The position numbers and the translations under genes are program-made. The notes under the pieces were generated by a model. That model made no database searches. It saw only the letters and a program-made list of their open reading frames with translations, and was not told the DNA's origin. A DNA stretch of 64,000 nt from Crocodylus rhombifer (taxonomy: Eukaryota; Chordata; Crocodylia; Crocodylidae): positions 372,001 through 436,000 of the forward strand of contig JAVSML010025221.1 in the NCBI GenBank assembly GCA_038503035.1, written 5' to 3'. This document shows, one piece after another, positions 20,198 through 33,189 of the stretch; position 1 is the stretch's first letter, and the number at the start of each line of letters is the position of its first letter.

Positions 20198-22157
20198 GTT
20201 CCCTTAGTCACAGCCACCTCGCTCCACCGGGTATCTCTACTCCACCTCTCCTTGCAGGGAGCCCTCTCCTTAAGTGTCACTTCCTCAAGAGCACTGCACA
20301 CGGCCTCTCCCTCCCCCCAAACCTACCTCCATGGGAACCAGAGTGCCTCTGCCTGGGGCTGCATGACACAAAGTTCAAGACATAAGAACAAGACATTCAG
20401 GGGGCCAAACAAGCTCCCAACACAGAACTCAGTGGTCCTGTTCACTAACTGCCTCAGAAACACAGAGAGTGTCTAACAATAGGAACGGAAGTTTAGAAGG
20501 TTTTGCCATCGCATACTGTTACCTGAGATAATAGCAATCCAGAATTTAAAATTCCCATTTGTACTGCCTTACCCACAGCTCTGAGTTGGGTCTAGAAGTG
20601 GAGGGGACTCCATTTCCTTAATCTGGCTTTTCAAAGGTGTCACAAGACAGTGGAAGTCCCAACTGACAGAATGAAATTGCAACTTTTTGCTTATTTTGGG
20701 TTGAAGCCTTGTGAAGTTACCTCAAGTTTTTCACCATCAGAACTGAATCTTGGTTCCAAAATTATTCTGAATTCAGGCTTTGAAAACAAACAAACACTGA
20801 ACTGTATCAAACCTCAACTTCACTCTTGGACAATAATTAAGTGTGAAGTAAAACATGGATTCTTCTCATTCTCACAAACTTCTTGTATGCTATGAAATAA
20901 ACTCCGATACAACGTGAAATTTGAAATGTGGACTTGGAACATTAACCTGCCTAATGTTATTAATGGGATGTTTGAAATAAGCATGGCATGTTCTATAAGA
21001 CCCAACCTCTGCATTCCAAGAAACAAAGTTACACATCATGAAATTCAACACCAACAAATTCTGAAGTGTGATACTGAAATTTTAAGACAGTATTACAACA
21101 TATCTACACTGCCTCCATGCTGCATCTGGCTGTGCTGCTAGGAAAGATGCCACATTCATTTTTGCCCACTCACTACATGCCAAATCACAGAGATGAGGCA
21201 GTGCAGCTGGTTTACAATATCCCTAAACACATGCCAAGAACCACATCCAAGATGAAGCGCCTGAGAACAGTACCAGGGAACACGCTCAGGGCTGCTCCAA
21301 GTTGTCTGCATCAAGACTGAGTTGTGGGACTAGGTGTACACTGACTAGGAATGAGGGGGCAGGACCTGCTTCTCAGCAGCATTCTTCTTGTGACGCAGAT
21401 GCAGCATAGGGAATGCCCAGGGTCCATCGTACTCAGTGGCTCAATTTATTGTCCAATCTATAAAAACAATCAATATATTTATCTCTACAATGTAGTAACC
21501 CTTTATAATTAAAAAGGCACTGGAAATCCTCTGGGAGAAGGTGCTATATGTATGCAAAATTTCTTATTATAAATCTCAGGTTGATCAACTGACAACTTCG
21601 TAACTTCATCCAATAGTGATGGGAGTTTTAAAAGACTGCTGCAACAAAGCTGGACATAAAATGCTCAGACTGCTAGATGACACTTGAATAAAGAAGCATC
21701 CCAGTCAAGCCATACAAAAGAAGTCTGAGTGCATTTATTATGTGCATTTTTTCAACCATTTCCCACAAATCTATACAATGTAAAAAGCTCCTAACTTTAG
21801 GATTCTGCTCCTGATCTCTCTGCTAAATGATGAACAAGGCATAAATGTGCAGGCCGCCTCCATGCCCCAACCACTCCGGAGGGCAAATTGCATTCTTTTC
21901 ACTCCCAAATTAATTTTGGGCACTTAGAAAAGCCACAAATTTAGCATGAATCCACCTTGGACTTTTTAAACATCAGTATATGGCCTAAGATAGCAGTATG
22001 GCCACATTAGTTCAGTATTCCTTCTAGGCTGATCTGTAGTGGTTCTTTGTAGGGGTGATGGAGCATTATGTTAAGACAGCTCTACTTGCTTTCAGTGCCT
22101 GAGCTCGAGCTTAGGTATCTCTGGCCAGCACGGTTGTGCCAGGTAAACATACTTTGT
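20198..22157. other. No recognisable gene or repeat
   Basis: Unique-looking sequence. Frames of up to 123 codons have no known domain. Confidence 0.5.
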
Positions 22158-22400
22158 CAGGGGTCAGTAACATGGGGCCTGTGGGCCAGATCTGACCTGC
22201 AGAGTCAAGGGGCTTTAGCTGTGTTCTGGAAGCAAGGATTTGGTGGCATGAAACTGTGCCTATGCTGCAGCCAGGGAATGGAATGAAGCAACAGCAGGGA
22301 AACGCAGTGGCTGCAGCCACAGCCAGGTCAGAACACTAATCCACTTCGGACACGAGAAGGCTTGTTCTGGCCTGTGACTCCAAAACATTGCTGACTTCAG
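22158..22400. mobile_element. Short hAT-like MITE
   Basis: The left end CAGGGGTCAGTAACAT and the reversed right end CTGAAGTCAGCAATGT form diverged inverted repeats (10 of 16 bases). The CAGGGGTCRGYAAC form is typical of Charlie/MER5-type hAT MITEs, as is the inner GGGCCTGTGGGCCAGATCTG. The flanks show only a weak duplication (TACTTTGT and CTTTATTT). It is old and non-coding. Confidence 0.55.
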
Positions 22401-24476
22401 CTTTATTTTGGCAGCTAAGAGAATTGAATCTAGATTTCCCTACTTTCAATCCAGAACCTTAAACATAAGACCATCTTTCCTTCTTTGTATGTAAATAGCC
22501 TGCATATGAAACAGCACAAAGCTTTCACCTGACAAGCTGTCCCTCCTCCCCACCTGCCCCAGGAGTCCAAAATTCATTCTATCTAAACAAAAGTCAGGAC
22601 TAAGCCTTGTTTTATACTAAATATTGTATATAAAATACTGTCAAGTTTCATGTTGAGACCTGTATGCAAAAGCTCTCTTCTTTTATCTGTAATAGAAAGA
22701 TTTCTTGCTTATTTTCTACATCTTTTCCTGCATTCCAAGAATTTATCTACTTTAAAGAGGTTTATCCTGACTCTTATACCCTGTAGTAGCTCAATAAAAC
22801 AAATGAGCTAGTTAATCTAACATTAAAAGCACTACGTAGATGTTTATTCAGAATGAAAAAAAAAAAAGCTTTTACTTTCAGACATTTGAGACCAAATCCC
22901 AATCTGTTTGTACACTCTGTGAAGCACCATTAGTGCCGATGGGCAGTACACTCTTTTGCTGCATCCCTTAATAGAGGGGTTAATAGAGTTTTCTGGCTAA
23001 TAAAGTGCCGGTTAACACAGCTTTTGCTGTAATGTCTTTTAAGACTCAGCATGGAGACTTGCAACCAATTCCAGACCTAATATTTTCAGGTAATAGAAAT
23101 GATGAGATTTTGTCAAAAATTGAGGTATCGTCATAAGAGGGGATGGAACAAACAGATAAACTGAAGTAAAAGGCATCATGATTACTAGCTCCTGGATTAG
23201 TACTTGCTATCAAGATGTTGCAGAACTGCTAAAAGAAATATACAGTACCTAATTAAATTGTATACATTAAAAAATGCTAAGGTCAGAAGGAAGTGATAAG
23301 CAAACCTGTAGAGTCCTTCCTTTTCTCACCATTGCTATAATATTAATATTAATTTCAGTAAATGATTTCTGCATACAATTCATAACATCTGGCTGAGCTA
23401 TATTCAATACAGTGCCTGGATACTGAAAGTAAATCTTAGGATATATAAAGGAAAGGGACAGACAGAAACTCTCAACATATTATAATGCTATTATAGAAAT
23501 CAGCAGCATTCTGGGCAGTCTTGCATAAAGATCTACTATTCACAATAGCAGAAGATAAAATAAGCCATATGGAAGTATGGAGCCATTTAGTTTAATAACT
23601 TTAAAGAACAAGGCATCAAAATTACCAACCATTAATCCCAACATTACCAGGAGTTGAAGGAGTGAAAAGACTGAGCTGCTAAAGAAACATGCAATTTCTT
23701 GTAAAGGCCAAAAAGGACAGTTATGGTTGTATGCTCTGATCTCCTAAACAAAATATGCCATATAATTTCAACAGAAAGGAAATTAAATTTACACAGCAAG
23801 ATGCATTGTATACAGATTCCAATGTATCTCCTGCCCACAAGATACACTGGAAGCTAAGAGCTTAGCAGGATCAAAAAGAATGAGAGACTTTTCTAAATAA
23901 ATGTGAATGCCCAGGGTTGCATTGTGTACCATAAAACAAGCTAAATAAATTAGATATAAACTCTCATGCTTCAGGGCATATGGGAACAAAGGGATTGGCA
24001 AGGAACAACTTCTGTGGGTGGATTATCCTATATCCATCTTCTTTTGAATTACCTGGTCTTGGCCACTGTCAGAAACAGGATAAGGGACTAGTTGGTTTCC
24101 ATTGATTTGATCTGATGTGACCATTACTAGGTGTATTAGCAAGAAATAAAAAACTTAGAACCAATTCAAACCTAACAATATAAACAATTGGTCTTTACAA
24201 ACTAGTGCATTTAACCAGATTTGTAACTGTTACCCCATGATCTTGAAGCAAAGGGACACACACACATTGTAGCTAAGTAGAGACAGTCAAAAAGCCCGAG
24301 GCTGAATTGATTCAGTCTTTTCAGGTTAGTCTAAGCTGCAAAGGTTGAACCAATAAGCAAATGAATAGACATTCAGTTTTGATTCAGGAAATGCAGCCAT
24401 ATGCCTATGGTGGCTCAAACCAGAAGCCAGGGAGCACTAGATCACAGCTCTCTGGCACGTAGCCAGCATGAGCTGT
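22401..24476. other. No recognisable gene or repeat
   Basis: AT-rich unique-looking sequence. No frame above 70 codons and no element ends recognised. Confidence 0.5.
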
Positions 24477-24630
24477 ATTCACTTCCTCTTCCTATTGCCC
24501 CTGAGGTCTCTGGGATTTACAGTCCACAATCACAGTGACAGGACTCTACAGGGTTGCTTATCACTTCCTCTTCCTGCTTCCAGGTGCTTCTGGGATTTGT
24601 AGTCCACAGTCACACTGTGGACTACTAGCA
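24477..24630. repeat. 82-bp imperfect tandem duplication with hairpin
   Basis: CACTTCCTCTTCCT starts at 24480 and again at 24562, and each copy continues to a TCTGGGATTT..AGTCCACA block. The second copy ends in a perfect 12-bp hairpin, GTAGTCCACAGT (24599-24610) and its reverse complement (24614-24625), with a CAC loop. Confidence 0.75.
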
Positions 24631-24864
24631 TTAACCTGGGCTGAGCTGGGCAGGGCAGCTCCATACTTGGGGGAAAGGAAATTTAACACCCCCTCCCTGA
24701 CCCTAGACCCTAGCAGGAGTTTGCCATGGGGGCAGTGAGCCAGCCCTCACTGCTCCATCTAGGGAGCAGAGAGGCAGGGCCAGCCTTGCTCTCTGGAGGA
24801 GACAACACAGCTCAGGGCTGCAAAATGCTGGGGGACTCTGATTTAACTTGAACCAGGAAGGAGT

Positions 24865-25053
24865 CTGGGACAGAAATTTCATAAACCAGTTTGACCTAAA
24901 TCAGTTAAGTCTGATACTACATTCAGCCAGGTTTATCTTAAGCTAGTTTCAGCCATTTTAAAACTGGAGTATGTGCACTGAACCTCTATTCTGTTACAGG
25001 TTTAAACCAGTTTCTGATCACTTAAACTGGTTTGTGTGTAACTTCTGTCCCTA
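24865..25053. mobile_element. 189-bp MITE, copy 1
   Basis: The ends are inverted repeats (CTGGGACAGAAATTTCAT and reversed TAGGGACAGAAGTTACAC) with AAACCAGTTT just inside. The second copy at 59358-59546 has the same length and aligns throughout (AGTCTGATACTACATTCA, CAGGTTTATCTTAA, GATCACTTAAAC). Two equal-length copies define the boundaries. I did not find an agreed target duplication. Confidence 0.75.
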
Positions 25054-26677
25054 CCCTGTAACATAGGCCCTGAAGCTAGGTGCTTGAAATTCATGCAAGT
25101 ATGTACTTAAGTACTTTCCTAAATCAAGGTAGTTTCTGAAATTGGAGCTGCTATTCTCTATGTCCTGGAGTAGTAGCAAGAGTAGTAAATTGCCCACTCA
25201 TTCAATGAAAATAGCATTTTGCATGGATTTAAGTATTCTTCTGCAGTCTTTGCAACCTAATGTTTAACATTTCAACCTAAACATTTCTGCCAGAGAAAGT
25301 GAAACTAATTAGAAACCCAAGTCAAACAAGGCAATTCTACAGTAGTTCTATAGCCGAGTCAAATGAAAGAAAGCAAATGTGAAGAAATTTTTTTAAAAAT
25401 TGAAAAACAATACATGAAGCATTTTATGAGTAAAATTTTGTCCTCGGTGGAACCTCAGCAGACATTAAAAAATATATTTACTTTTTAACATGGCACAGAC
25501 ATTAAGGAGAATTGATAGCGCTAATTACACTAGGTGATAAGCTTATGTAGGCGTGATTAATAAAGACCATGGTCTCACTTTTTATTCAGGCATAACTTCC
25601 ATTGGAGTCATAAATGTAATTTAGGGTGGACCTGTTTTCACTATTCTCTTGGTTTGAAGTTGGCTGCAGGAGAATAGGAATCAGAAGCCTCTGGGATTAC
25701 TGGCATGCTTACAGTTAAGCACATTATCAAGTGCTTTGAATCAAGGCCAGACTGCTTAGCCCTTTGCAGGTCCAGCTGTCCCTGATGAGAATTTAATCTG
25801 GATCACCATTATCCAATAGGAATTTCATATAATGTCAAGACATGATGGATTAAAGTACCTAGGGATCTGAATTAAAAAACCCATGGCAATTATTCACCAT
25901 TAATTAACAAGATCCATTATTACAACTATCATTATGATTTCAATCAGGACATTTGTTCCAGGTATTTTTATATTAAGACAATCCAAGGTGAGACTCCTTT
26001 GTAGATAATACTTATAGCATTCTCCGTCATTAAACTGGCAAATAGTACACAGCACCATTTTTCCTCAGAAGCTCTTCACCCAAGAGAGTCTATGACCATC
26101 ATAAATACTCTCAAAACAGAGTTCTCTCTTAATTTCTTCTGTTTACACAAGCTTAGTATTTTAGCATTAAGACCTGCTTTCATTTAAGTCAATGGGGATT
26201 TAGCCATCCACTTGAAGTAACTCCTAGTGTCACATTATATTTTATGATGATGGATCTCTGCTATTTCTGTTAATTCAGTAGCCATGCCCCTGATCATGAC
26301 AGTAATTAAGCACCTAAGTGATCCCAGAGGTTTAAATGGAACTATACAGGTGATTAAAATTAAATACATATGAAACACCATGTCTGCAGCATCAGGGTCT
26401 AGAGTTCTACTTGTCTCATTCTATCAAATATAGCTAGCAAGCATTGAAACCATCCCCACAGTAAATAAGTTTATATACTTTAAATATAAATTCATAAGCT
26501 TTAAATCTATACTCACTATAAATATACACAACTTGCATATAGCTGATCTAATACCAAAATCCTAGGAACGTGATGTTGCAAATAGAAAAATCACTCAAAT
26601 CCATTTGCTTGTATTTCTACAAATTGCAGTATACCTAGGTTTTCATTTTAGTGTTTACATCAGAAAATAAGGTAGTA
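25054..26677. other. No recognisable gene or repeat
   Basis: AT-rich spacer before the young CR1. No coding potential seen. Confidence 0.5.
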
Positions 26678-28575
26678 TTCATAGTTTCATAGTTTCATAG
26701 TAGCTAGAGTCGGAAGGGACCTAGGTAGATCATCTAGTCCGACCCCCTGCCTGAGCAGGAAAGAGCACCGGGGTCAGATGACCCCGGCAAGGTGCTCATC
26801 TAACTTCCTTTTAAAAATCCCCAGGCTAGGAGCCTGCACCACTTCCCCTGGAAGCTGGTTCCAGGCCCTAGCCGCCCTGACTGTGAAGTAGCGCCTCCTA
26901 ATATCTAATCTAAATTTACCCTCTGCCAGCTTATGACCGTTATTCCTGGTCACTCCTGGCAGCGCACGGGGGAACAGGGACTCCCCCAATACCTGCTGAT
27001 CCCCCCTGACCAGTTTGTAGCAGGCCACAAGGTCCCCCCTTAACCTTCTCTTGTGGAGGCTAAACAGGTTCAGGTCCCTTAGCCTCTCCTCATAAGGCCT
27101 GCCCTGCTGACCCCTGATCATACGAGTGGCCCTCCTCTGAACTCTTTCCATATCGTCCACGTCCCTCTTGAAGTGTGGCGCCCAGAACTGGACGCAGTAC
27201 TCCAGCTGCGGCCTGACCAGTGCCGCATAGAGGGGGAGGATCACCTCCCTGGACCTGCTCGAGATGCATCTGTGGATGCATGACAGGGTACGGTTGGCCT
27301 TCTTGACTGCCTCCCCACACTGCCGGCCCATGTTCATCGTGGAGTCAATGACGACTCCAAGATCCTTTTCCGTCTCCGTGCTGGCAAGAGGGGAGTTCCC
27401 CAACCTGTAAGTGTGGTGCCGGTTCTTCCTCCCCATGTGCAACACCTTGCACTTATCAGTGTTAAACCCCATCCTATTCTCATCCGCCCACCGTTGCAAC
27501 CTGTCAAGGTCAGCTTGTAGCCTATTGCACCCTTCTAGTGCACCCACATTCCCCCACATCTTAGTGTCATCAGCAAACTTGAACAGGGTGCTTTCTACCC
27601 CGTCATCCAAGTCACTGATGAAGATGTTGAACAGTGCGGGCCCGAGGACCGAGCCCTGCGGAACCCCACTGCCCACGTCCTTCCGGGTCGAGAAGAACCC
27701 ATCCACTACCACCCTCTGGGTGCGGCCCTCCAACCAGTTGGCGACCCATTTGACCGTGTGGGCATCGACACCACAGTCTCCCAGCTTTTTGATGAGGACA
27801 GGGTGAGAGACAGTGTCGAAAGCCTTCCGGAAGTCCAAAAAGACTACATCCACAGCAACCCCTGCGTCTAATGATTTGGTGACCTGATCGTAAAAGGCCA
27901 CCAGGTTGGTCTGACAAGACCTGCCACTGATGAACCCATGTTGGTTGCCCCTGAGCATGCATTCCCCGGCAAGGCCCTCCTCGATGTGTGCCAGGACAAT
28001 TTTTTCAAAGAGCTTACCCGGGATTGAGGTAAGACTAACTGGCCTGTAATTTCCCGGGTCCTCTTTTTTTCCCTTTTTGAAGATAGGGACCACATTGGCC
28101 CTCTTCCAGTCCTCCGGCACCTCGCCAGAGCACCACGAGTGCTCATAGAGCCGCGCCAGGGGTCCCGCAATGACCTCGGCCAGTTCCTGTAGAACCCTAG
28201 GGTGAAGATCATCCGGACCAGTGGACTTGAACACGTCCAGCCTCTCCAGAAGTACCCTAACTAACTCCTCGCTAACCCCTGGCCCAGGCGTGTCTCTCTC
28301 GGGGCCCGAGGGGGGCCCAGCAGGGAGGTGGCTGAACTGGTCCCTACTTAGGAAGACAGAGGCAAAGAAATCGTTAAATATGTTAGCTTTGTCATCTGGC
28401 GTGATGACTAAGTTGCCCATCGTGTCCTGCAGGGGCCCCACATTACCCGGGACCCTCTTTTTACCCCCTATGTATTTGAAGAAGGACTTCTTATTGTCCT
28501 TAATCCGGGAAGCTAGTCCTATCTCCATCTCTGCCTTGGCCCTCCTGACTGCCCCCCTACATCCTCGGGCGTTTA
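26678..28575 (-). mobile_element. CR1 LINE with intact reverse transcriptase, 5' truncated
   Basis: The minus-strand insertion ends at about 26678 in the CR1 tail: on the plus strand TTCATAGTTTCATAG repeats precede GAGTCGGAAGGGACC. Its 5' edge is near 28575, where the CR1 protein begins at about NARGCRGAVRRAKAEME and the flank takes over. ORF1 and the endonuclease are absent. The reverse transcriptase and C-terminal region have no stop or frameshift, unlike the other copies in this window that retain this region, so this is probably the youngest of those. The insertion cannot be autonomous because it lacks the endonuclease. Confidence 0.95.
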
Positions 28576-28660
28576 CGCTGAATGTAATACTGATTACATG
28601 TGCAACATCTTGGGTCATATACCAAATATAGGAAACATGCAAGTTAATATGGTGACTCAC
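26774..28660 (-). CDS. CR1 ORF2 fragment: reverse transcriptase
   Basis: This 628-codon frame encodes the polymerase part of CR1 ORF2, which copies LINE RNA at the target site. The first 28 or so residues come from flanking DNA, so the ATG is accidental; genuine CR1 sequence starts around residue 30. Visible landmarks are an IKDNKKSFFKYIGGKK block (53-68), VVPIFKKGKKEDPGNYRPVS (190-209), GNQHGFISGRS (238-248), motif A LDFRKAFDTVSH (275-286), motif B GVPQGSVLGP (332-341), motif C FADD (362-365), and the C-terminal FKRKLDEHLAGVI ending in the native stop. The catalytic aspartates of motifs A and C are present. The apurinic-type endonuclease that normally precedes the polymerase is missing. No host promoter or intron is evident. 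Gene predictors may call it a jockey-like polymerase gene, but it is a dead-on-arrival retrocopy. Confidence 0.93.
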   Translation of the reverse strand: MSHHINLHVSYIWYMTQDVAHVISITFSVNARGCRGAVRRAKAEMEIGLASRIKDNKKSFFKYIGGKKRVPGNVGPLQDTMGNLVITPDDKANIFNDFFASVFLSRDQFSHLPAGPPSGPERDTPGPGVSEELVRVLLERLDVFKSTGPDDLHPRVLQELAEVIAGPLARLYEHSWCSGEVPEDWKRANVVPIFKKGKKEDPGNYRPVSLTSIPGKLFEKIVLAHIEEGLAGECMLRGNQHGFISGRSCQTNLVAFYDQVTKSLDAGVAVDVVFLDFRKAFDTVSHPVLIKKLGDCGVDAHTVKWVANWLEGRTQRVVVDGFFSTRKDVGSGVPQGSVLGPALFNIFISDLDDGVESTLFKFADDTKMWGNVGALEGCNRLQADLDRLQRWADENRMGFNTDKCKVLHMGRKNRHHTYRLGNSPLASTETEKDLGVVIDSTMNMGRQCGEAVKKANRTLSCIHRCISSRSREVILPLYAALVRPQLEYCVQFWAPHFKRDVDDMERVQRRATRMIRGQQGRPYEERLRDLNLFSLHKRRLRGDLVACYKLVRGDQQVLGESLFPRALPGVTRNNGHKLAEGKFRLDIRRRYFTVRAARAWNQLPGEVVQAPSLGIFKRKLDEHLAGVI

Positions 28661-30890
28661 ACAATGAGTAATGCAGTCTATAGGGTATATTCTTTCTTGA
28701 TGGATGACCGTAACTCTTAAAATGCTAATAATCCCCTCAATCCCAGAGGGCCTTGTCTACCTGAGAGCATCTGCAGCTTTCTGAGCTGTGTAATCTGTGC
28801 AAGGCCACAGATGCTAGGTCTGCATGAGGAAACAGACAACTCACTCCATTTTGACCCTGCACAAACTCTAGTTAAAAGGCAGGCAGTTCTGGAGCTCGTA
28901 AGAGAAGCGCCCCACCAGTGATACACCACAAGTCTACTTTCTTAAAACACATCAGATTACTAGAACAGCCAGAAAGTTGAGGTAACCTCCTTGCACATGT
29001 TGGACACAGACCATCCATCAACCTAGCTTGAAGTTGGCTAATCTGAGAAATTTGTCTTAATACCCAGGCCTCCCTACCCAGTGCCACCATCTTAGGTAGT
29101 GTCCCTTTCTCTCTCTTACTGATTACCTTGGATGATTTTGAATAACAAAATATAGTAGATTAACTTTGAAGTTGCACAAACCTCTTAAAAGTTTCCCAGA
29201 GCTCCCTCTGAGTGCTCTCAGCTAGGAAAACTTAACCATATAGGAACAAATAAAAAATGCAAAACTACCACTTACCCATGATCTTCAAGGCTGGGAAGAT
29301 AATAGAGAAAACAGCTATGAAACTTTGCCTGTAACAGTCAAGGGACTGTCTCCCTTTTTGACCAGGTAACAACTTCTTCAGCTCTGGGAGAAGAGCAGAA
29401 GCTAATGTGCAACCTCACCTGCCCAAATCAGCTATCTAACAGGCAGGGATCTAGTAACACCTTACCTGCCGGAGAATCTTTTTCTGGCTCTGAGCCCCAT
29501 CCAAATTTATCTCTGTGGGGTCCAGAGCTAAATAAATATTAATTAACAAACGCTTGTAAAGAAAAATATATTCATGCTAATACTGCCTGTTCTATCATTT
29601 CATGTCTTAAATATACTAAAGAAATATTCTTTCAATCTTATTTAAATAGCATGGATCTTATAGTAGAGGAATCATTCTTTTTTTATGGAGCTGCCTGAGG
29701 TGATTAGGAGGCTCTCTACTTCGGTGAGCTTGTTCTGTTATAGGTAGGCAGCTGGCAAGTAAAGTTCTCATCAACCACAGGGTTTGAGAAAGAAGTCCAC
29801 TTTCCCTCATGGCCAAAAAAAAATAAAATAAAAAAATCCCACCATTTCTCAAGAGCGCAGTGCTTTTTGCGTTGTGGCTATTGTCAATTGCTGGTGGGCA
29901 GGGGGTAGGTTTGTATTTTTTACAGGAGTTTAATATTATCCAAAGGAATTTCTTCTGAAGGGTGGGACTTCCCTTCTGTAACATTAGCCTGAAGGTCAGA
30001 ATGTTATAGCTGTCGGGCTGCGTGGCTTGCCTCACATATTCCAATGTCAGTTGAAAGATTCCAACCTATATTGAAAAAGGATAGAAACTTATCTTGGCAA
30101 AGTTGAAATTAACTTAACACTTAAGGGGTCCCCAAAACCAGGAAACCTGTGACTTCAGCCTTTGTGGATCTCTTGGCTTAACACTGTGGGCAAAGTCACC
30201 ATAAACAGTCCCCAGAAATTTCTGCTTTACACACACACAATGCCAATTATTTTGTCAAAGAAAAACAACTCTGAAGAATAACTAGTGATTTAAATGAGGC
30301 CCCTTCCCTTCTTCCCTCCCTTCCTACCTACCCCTTCTTTCCTCCCCAAATTTAGAGCCTTTTCAGGTGCCTCTAGAGTCAGAACATTGGTTGTGCAACA
30401 GCAATAAACCTGCAGGTATAAATGATGTGCACTGAACAGCAAGTTTTAGTTTGTACATTTTGGGGGTTGGGGTGGAGGACTCAGGTGATTTGGGGAAATT
30501 TTTTATTTTTTCCCAAGGAGTTAAAAGAACTATTAGAGCATTTGGCAGAATGTTGATGACAAAACCCACGCTCCTCTGTAATTGGGCCTCATTAATAAAT
30601 TCCTCCATGTTCCAAAAGGCAGGAGAGGTAAAACAAGAGCCACAGGGATCAGAGCAACAGGAATCTATAAAGATTCCAGGCCATGGAGTTAATTCCACTT
30701 AATCAGCTCAGAGAAGCTTTGTATTAAAAGAAAACAACTCTGCTTCACAGAATACCCCTGCCAGCAGGTAACAGGACTCTCAATATGTATAGGCAGCTCT
30801 TCACCAAACTTTATCCTAATTTCTACTGCTGTTTTGAGTAGGAAAAATGACCCTTCCCCTTAATGAGATCCTAAATATGCAAATCCTTGA
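28576..30890. other. No recognisable gene or repeat
   Basis: No supported gene. A pyrimidine-rich CCCTTCC/TTCCT run lies at about 30301-30350. Frames of 111-128 codons at 29658-30044 and 30363-30698 match nothing I know. Confidence 0.5.
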
Positions 30891-30895
30891 CCTCT

Positions 30896-30968
30896 GCACA
30901 GCTCATGCTCTGCACAGGTAGTGCTCATGCACAGGTAGAGCTCATGCTCTGCACAGGTAGTGCACAGG
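30896..30968. repeat. Short tandem repeat, GCTCATGCTCTGCACAGGTAGT units
   Basis: Blocks of GCTCATG, CTCTGCACAGGTAG and close variants repeat about four times over 73 bases. Confidence 0.8.
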
Positions 30969-32869
30969 ATACTACTCCCAGTAGTATCCACAGGAGTTGT
31001 GCACATGGAAGAAGAGAAGTGAGTGTCCCTTGGGGATGGCAGACACGTCCTTTTCTTTTGGTACAGTAAGAATCAAATGGAAGCAAATGAAGGGATTCAA
31101 GGGCAGGGAAATGGTCAGAGGAAAACATCAAGCCTGTTATGAACGTTAAAACAGGATTACTTCCATTGGATTAAGCAGAAAAGTAAGTTGAAATTATACA
31201 GTACCCATCTACTAGTTACCACAGCAGTCTATAATGGCTGTGTGTTTGTGTTTCCCATTACCCAGTTGTCTCTGGCCTACAGAACATAAAGAACTGTTAA
31301 ACAAAGCAGTCAAGTGGAGAGGCCTGTATCTGAATGGCCAAAACAGGGGTCTCCTTCAGGATCTGCCCTGTGTGTGTTTCATCCAGTGCGCGTGTTTGTA
31401 GCGGACACTTTAAGACAGCATATGAGAAAAAGCGCTTACTTAAAGCATAATTCAACAGTAAATTCAAAATTCAGCAGTAACTTTAAAATAAATAAGGAAA
31501 ATGTATCTACGGTTGGGCACTGTTTTTTAAAGCCTTCCACTTAAGTTTTCACCAGAATAAAAGACTCTTTAAATATAAAATCCTGGTGCCATTGCAAGTA
31601 CCAAGGAGCAGAGCTGCACAGAACACCTGAAAAGTAGATGACCACAAGTAAAAGACCAATGATCAATTCCATCATCTTCCTCTCTCCCTAGTTTTCAACT
31701 CATCGTCTTACAGATACTTGGAAATCCTCCAGCCTTACCATCTATTTATTTTATTTTATTTTATTTTTATAAATGACCCTTGCATGTAATAGAAGAATAA
31801 ACATTTCAGCTTTTGCAGCCTTGTATCTTTTCATGGGAGCTTAGCTGTGTCCAGCATGTTTACAAAACCTAGTGGCATCATCTCATTTGTTAATGTGATG
31901 ACTCTTGGCTATCTGACTTCTGTTCTGCCAAACTCATATTTCAGGGAACAGCTTATTATGTTTTTGATAGACCCCAAGAGGTATTTCAGAATAAAAGCTT
32001 TAAAGTCAAATAAGATTGTTGTGGTGGCACAGAGCAAATCATAAACTCTATTAGATTAGTTAGGCGAGCTGTAACACTTATATGAGTCAGGTTCTCTCTT
32101 CTTATCTTTGCACCAAGAACAGGGGAAGGGGCTGCCTCCTTTATGGAGTTTGACACTCTTCCCCATGTGTATTCTAGGATCTGCGCATTCTTGGTCCCTC
32201 TCCCTGGACCCCACATAAGCCAAGATCTGGTGTTAGGGGAGACTGAAGATAATGCAAATTTTGATCTCTGAAAATCAGGAAATGAAGTAGTAAGATAACT
32301 TATATGAGTGGCCCAAAGACATAGCTTGGAAGCACTGGATAAAGTTGAGGTAAGGGTCTCAAGTCAGGTAGGAGATGTGAAGTAGGATCCAGGGTAATGG
32401 CTCATTTTGCAACTTAGCTTACATAGCCAAGAAAATGAATGACACTCCAATAAACATCTGGCTGTGATACATATAGACCTCAGCAGCAGATGCCAGGCAG
32501 TGAGGAGCACCTTTTATGAGGCTTACGGCTTCTTAAATACTAGTGGCTTATCAAGGGAGCCATGTGTTGCAAGGAATAATGATGATACACTAATCTTTTC
32601 TCATATATTTAAGTCACTGTAACTAGTATTGAATAAGACAGTCTGTGATTTCTCTCCCAGCCCTATCAGCAATTCTACCTTCCAACTATTTCAAAGCTTG
32701 ACTATTACCAACATTTCCCTGTGGAAGAGCAGGAGAGGATATCTCATATCATCAGCTGGTTACAGCTGCATCTCTAGAGCAAACATTCACAGCAAGGGCC
32801 CCAGAGGCTGGATGAGAGGCACAGAGTCAGTCTTCAGGTTGGGCTCAGAGCAAGGTTGGTCTGTCGGTA
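30969..32869. other. No gene; (TTTTA)n tract
   Basis: The only structure I see is a pure TTTTA-type run (TATTTTATTTTATTTTA) at about 31745-31770. Other frames are short and unremarkable. Confidence 0.5.
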
Positions 32870-33169
32870 TAATCCAGCACACCAGATACGGTTGCATGTG
32901 CTGGCCTGGCCCCACAGGCAGGATCCAGCCACATGGTAACCCTATATGCCAACCCTACAACTCATTGGCAAGATCTAGCATGCAGGGCCACACCATCTGT
33001 CCCACAGGGTTCCTCCTAGATCCATAAATATGGCAGCTTGGAAGTGGCAATTAGTGCTACCACTGCTTCCCCACAACAAAATCTTTGGAGCTGTGGAAAG
33101 ATCCATGAGCCATATAACATGGACTTGTGGGCCAGATGTAGCCCATGGGCCATGGGTTCAGCACCACTG
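32870..33169. mobile_element. hAT-like MITE fragment
   Basis: The right end GGGTTCAGCACCACTG (reversed: CAGTGGTGCTGAACC) is a standard hAT MITE terminus. The inner AAGTGGCAATTAGTGCTACC block aligns with AAATGGCCATTAATACTGCC in the better-defined copy at 43116-43497. The left end is too decayed to place and no target duplication was found. Confidence 0.5.
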
Positions 33170-33189
33170 GCCTAAGAAAGCACTCTTCT

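Noticed and set aside
27411..28631. Plus-strand frames of 131 and 136 codons across the CR1
   Set aside because: Antisense shadows of the minus-strand reverse transcriptase.
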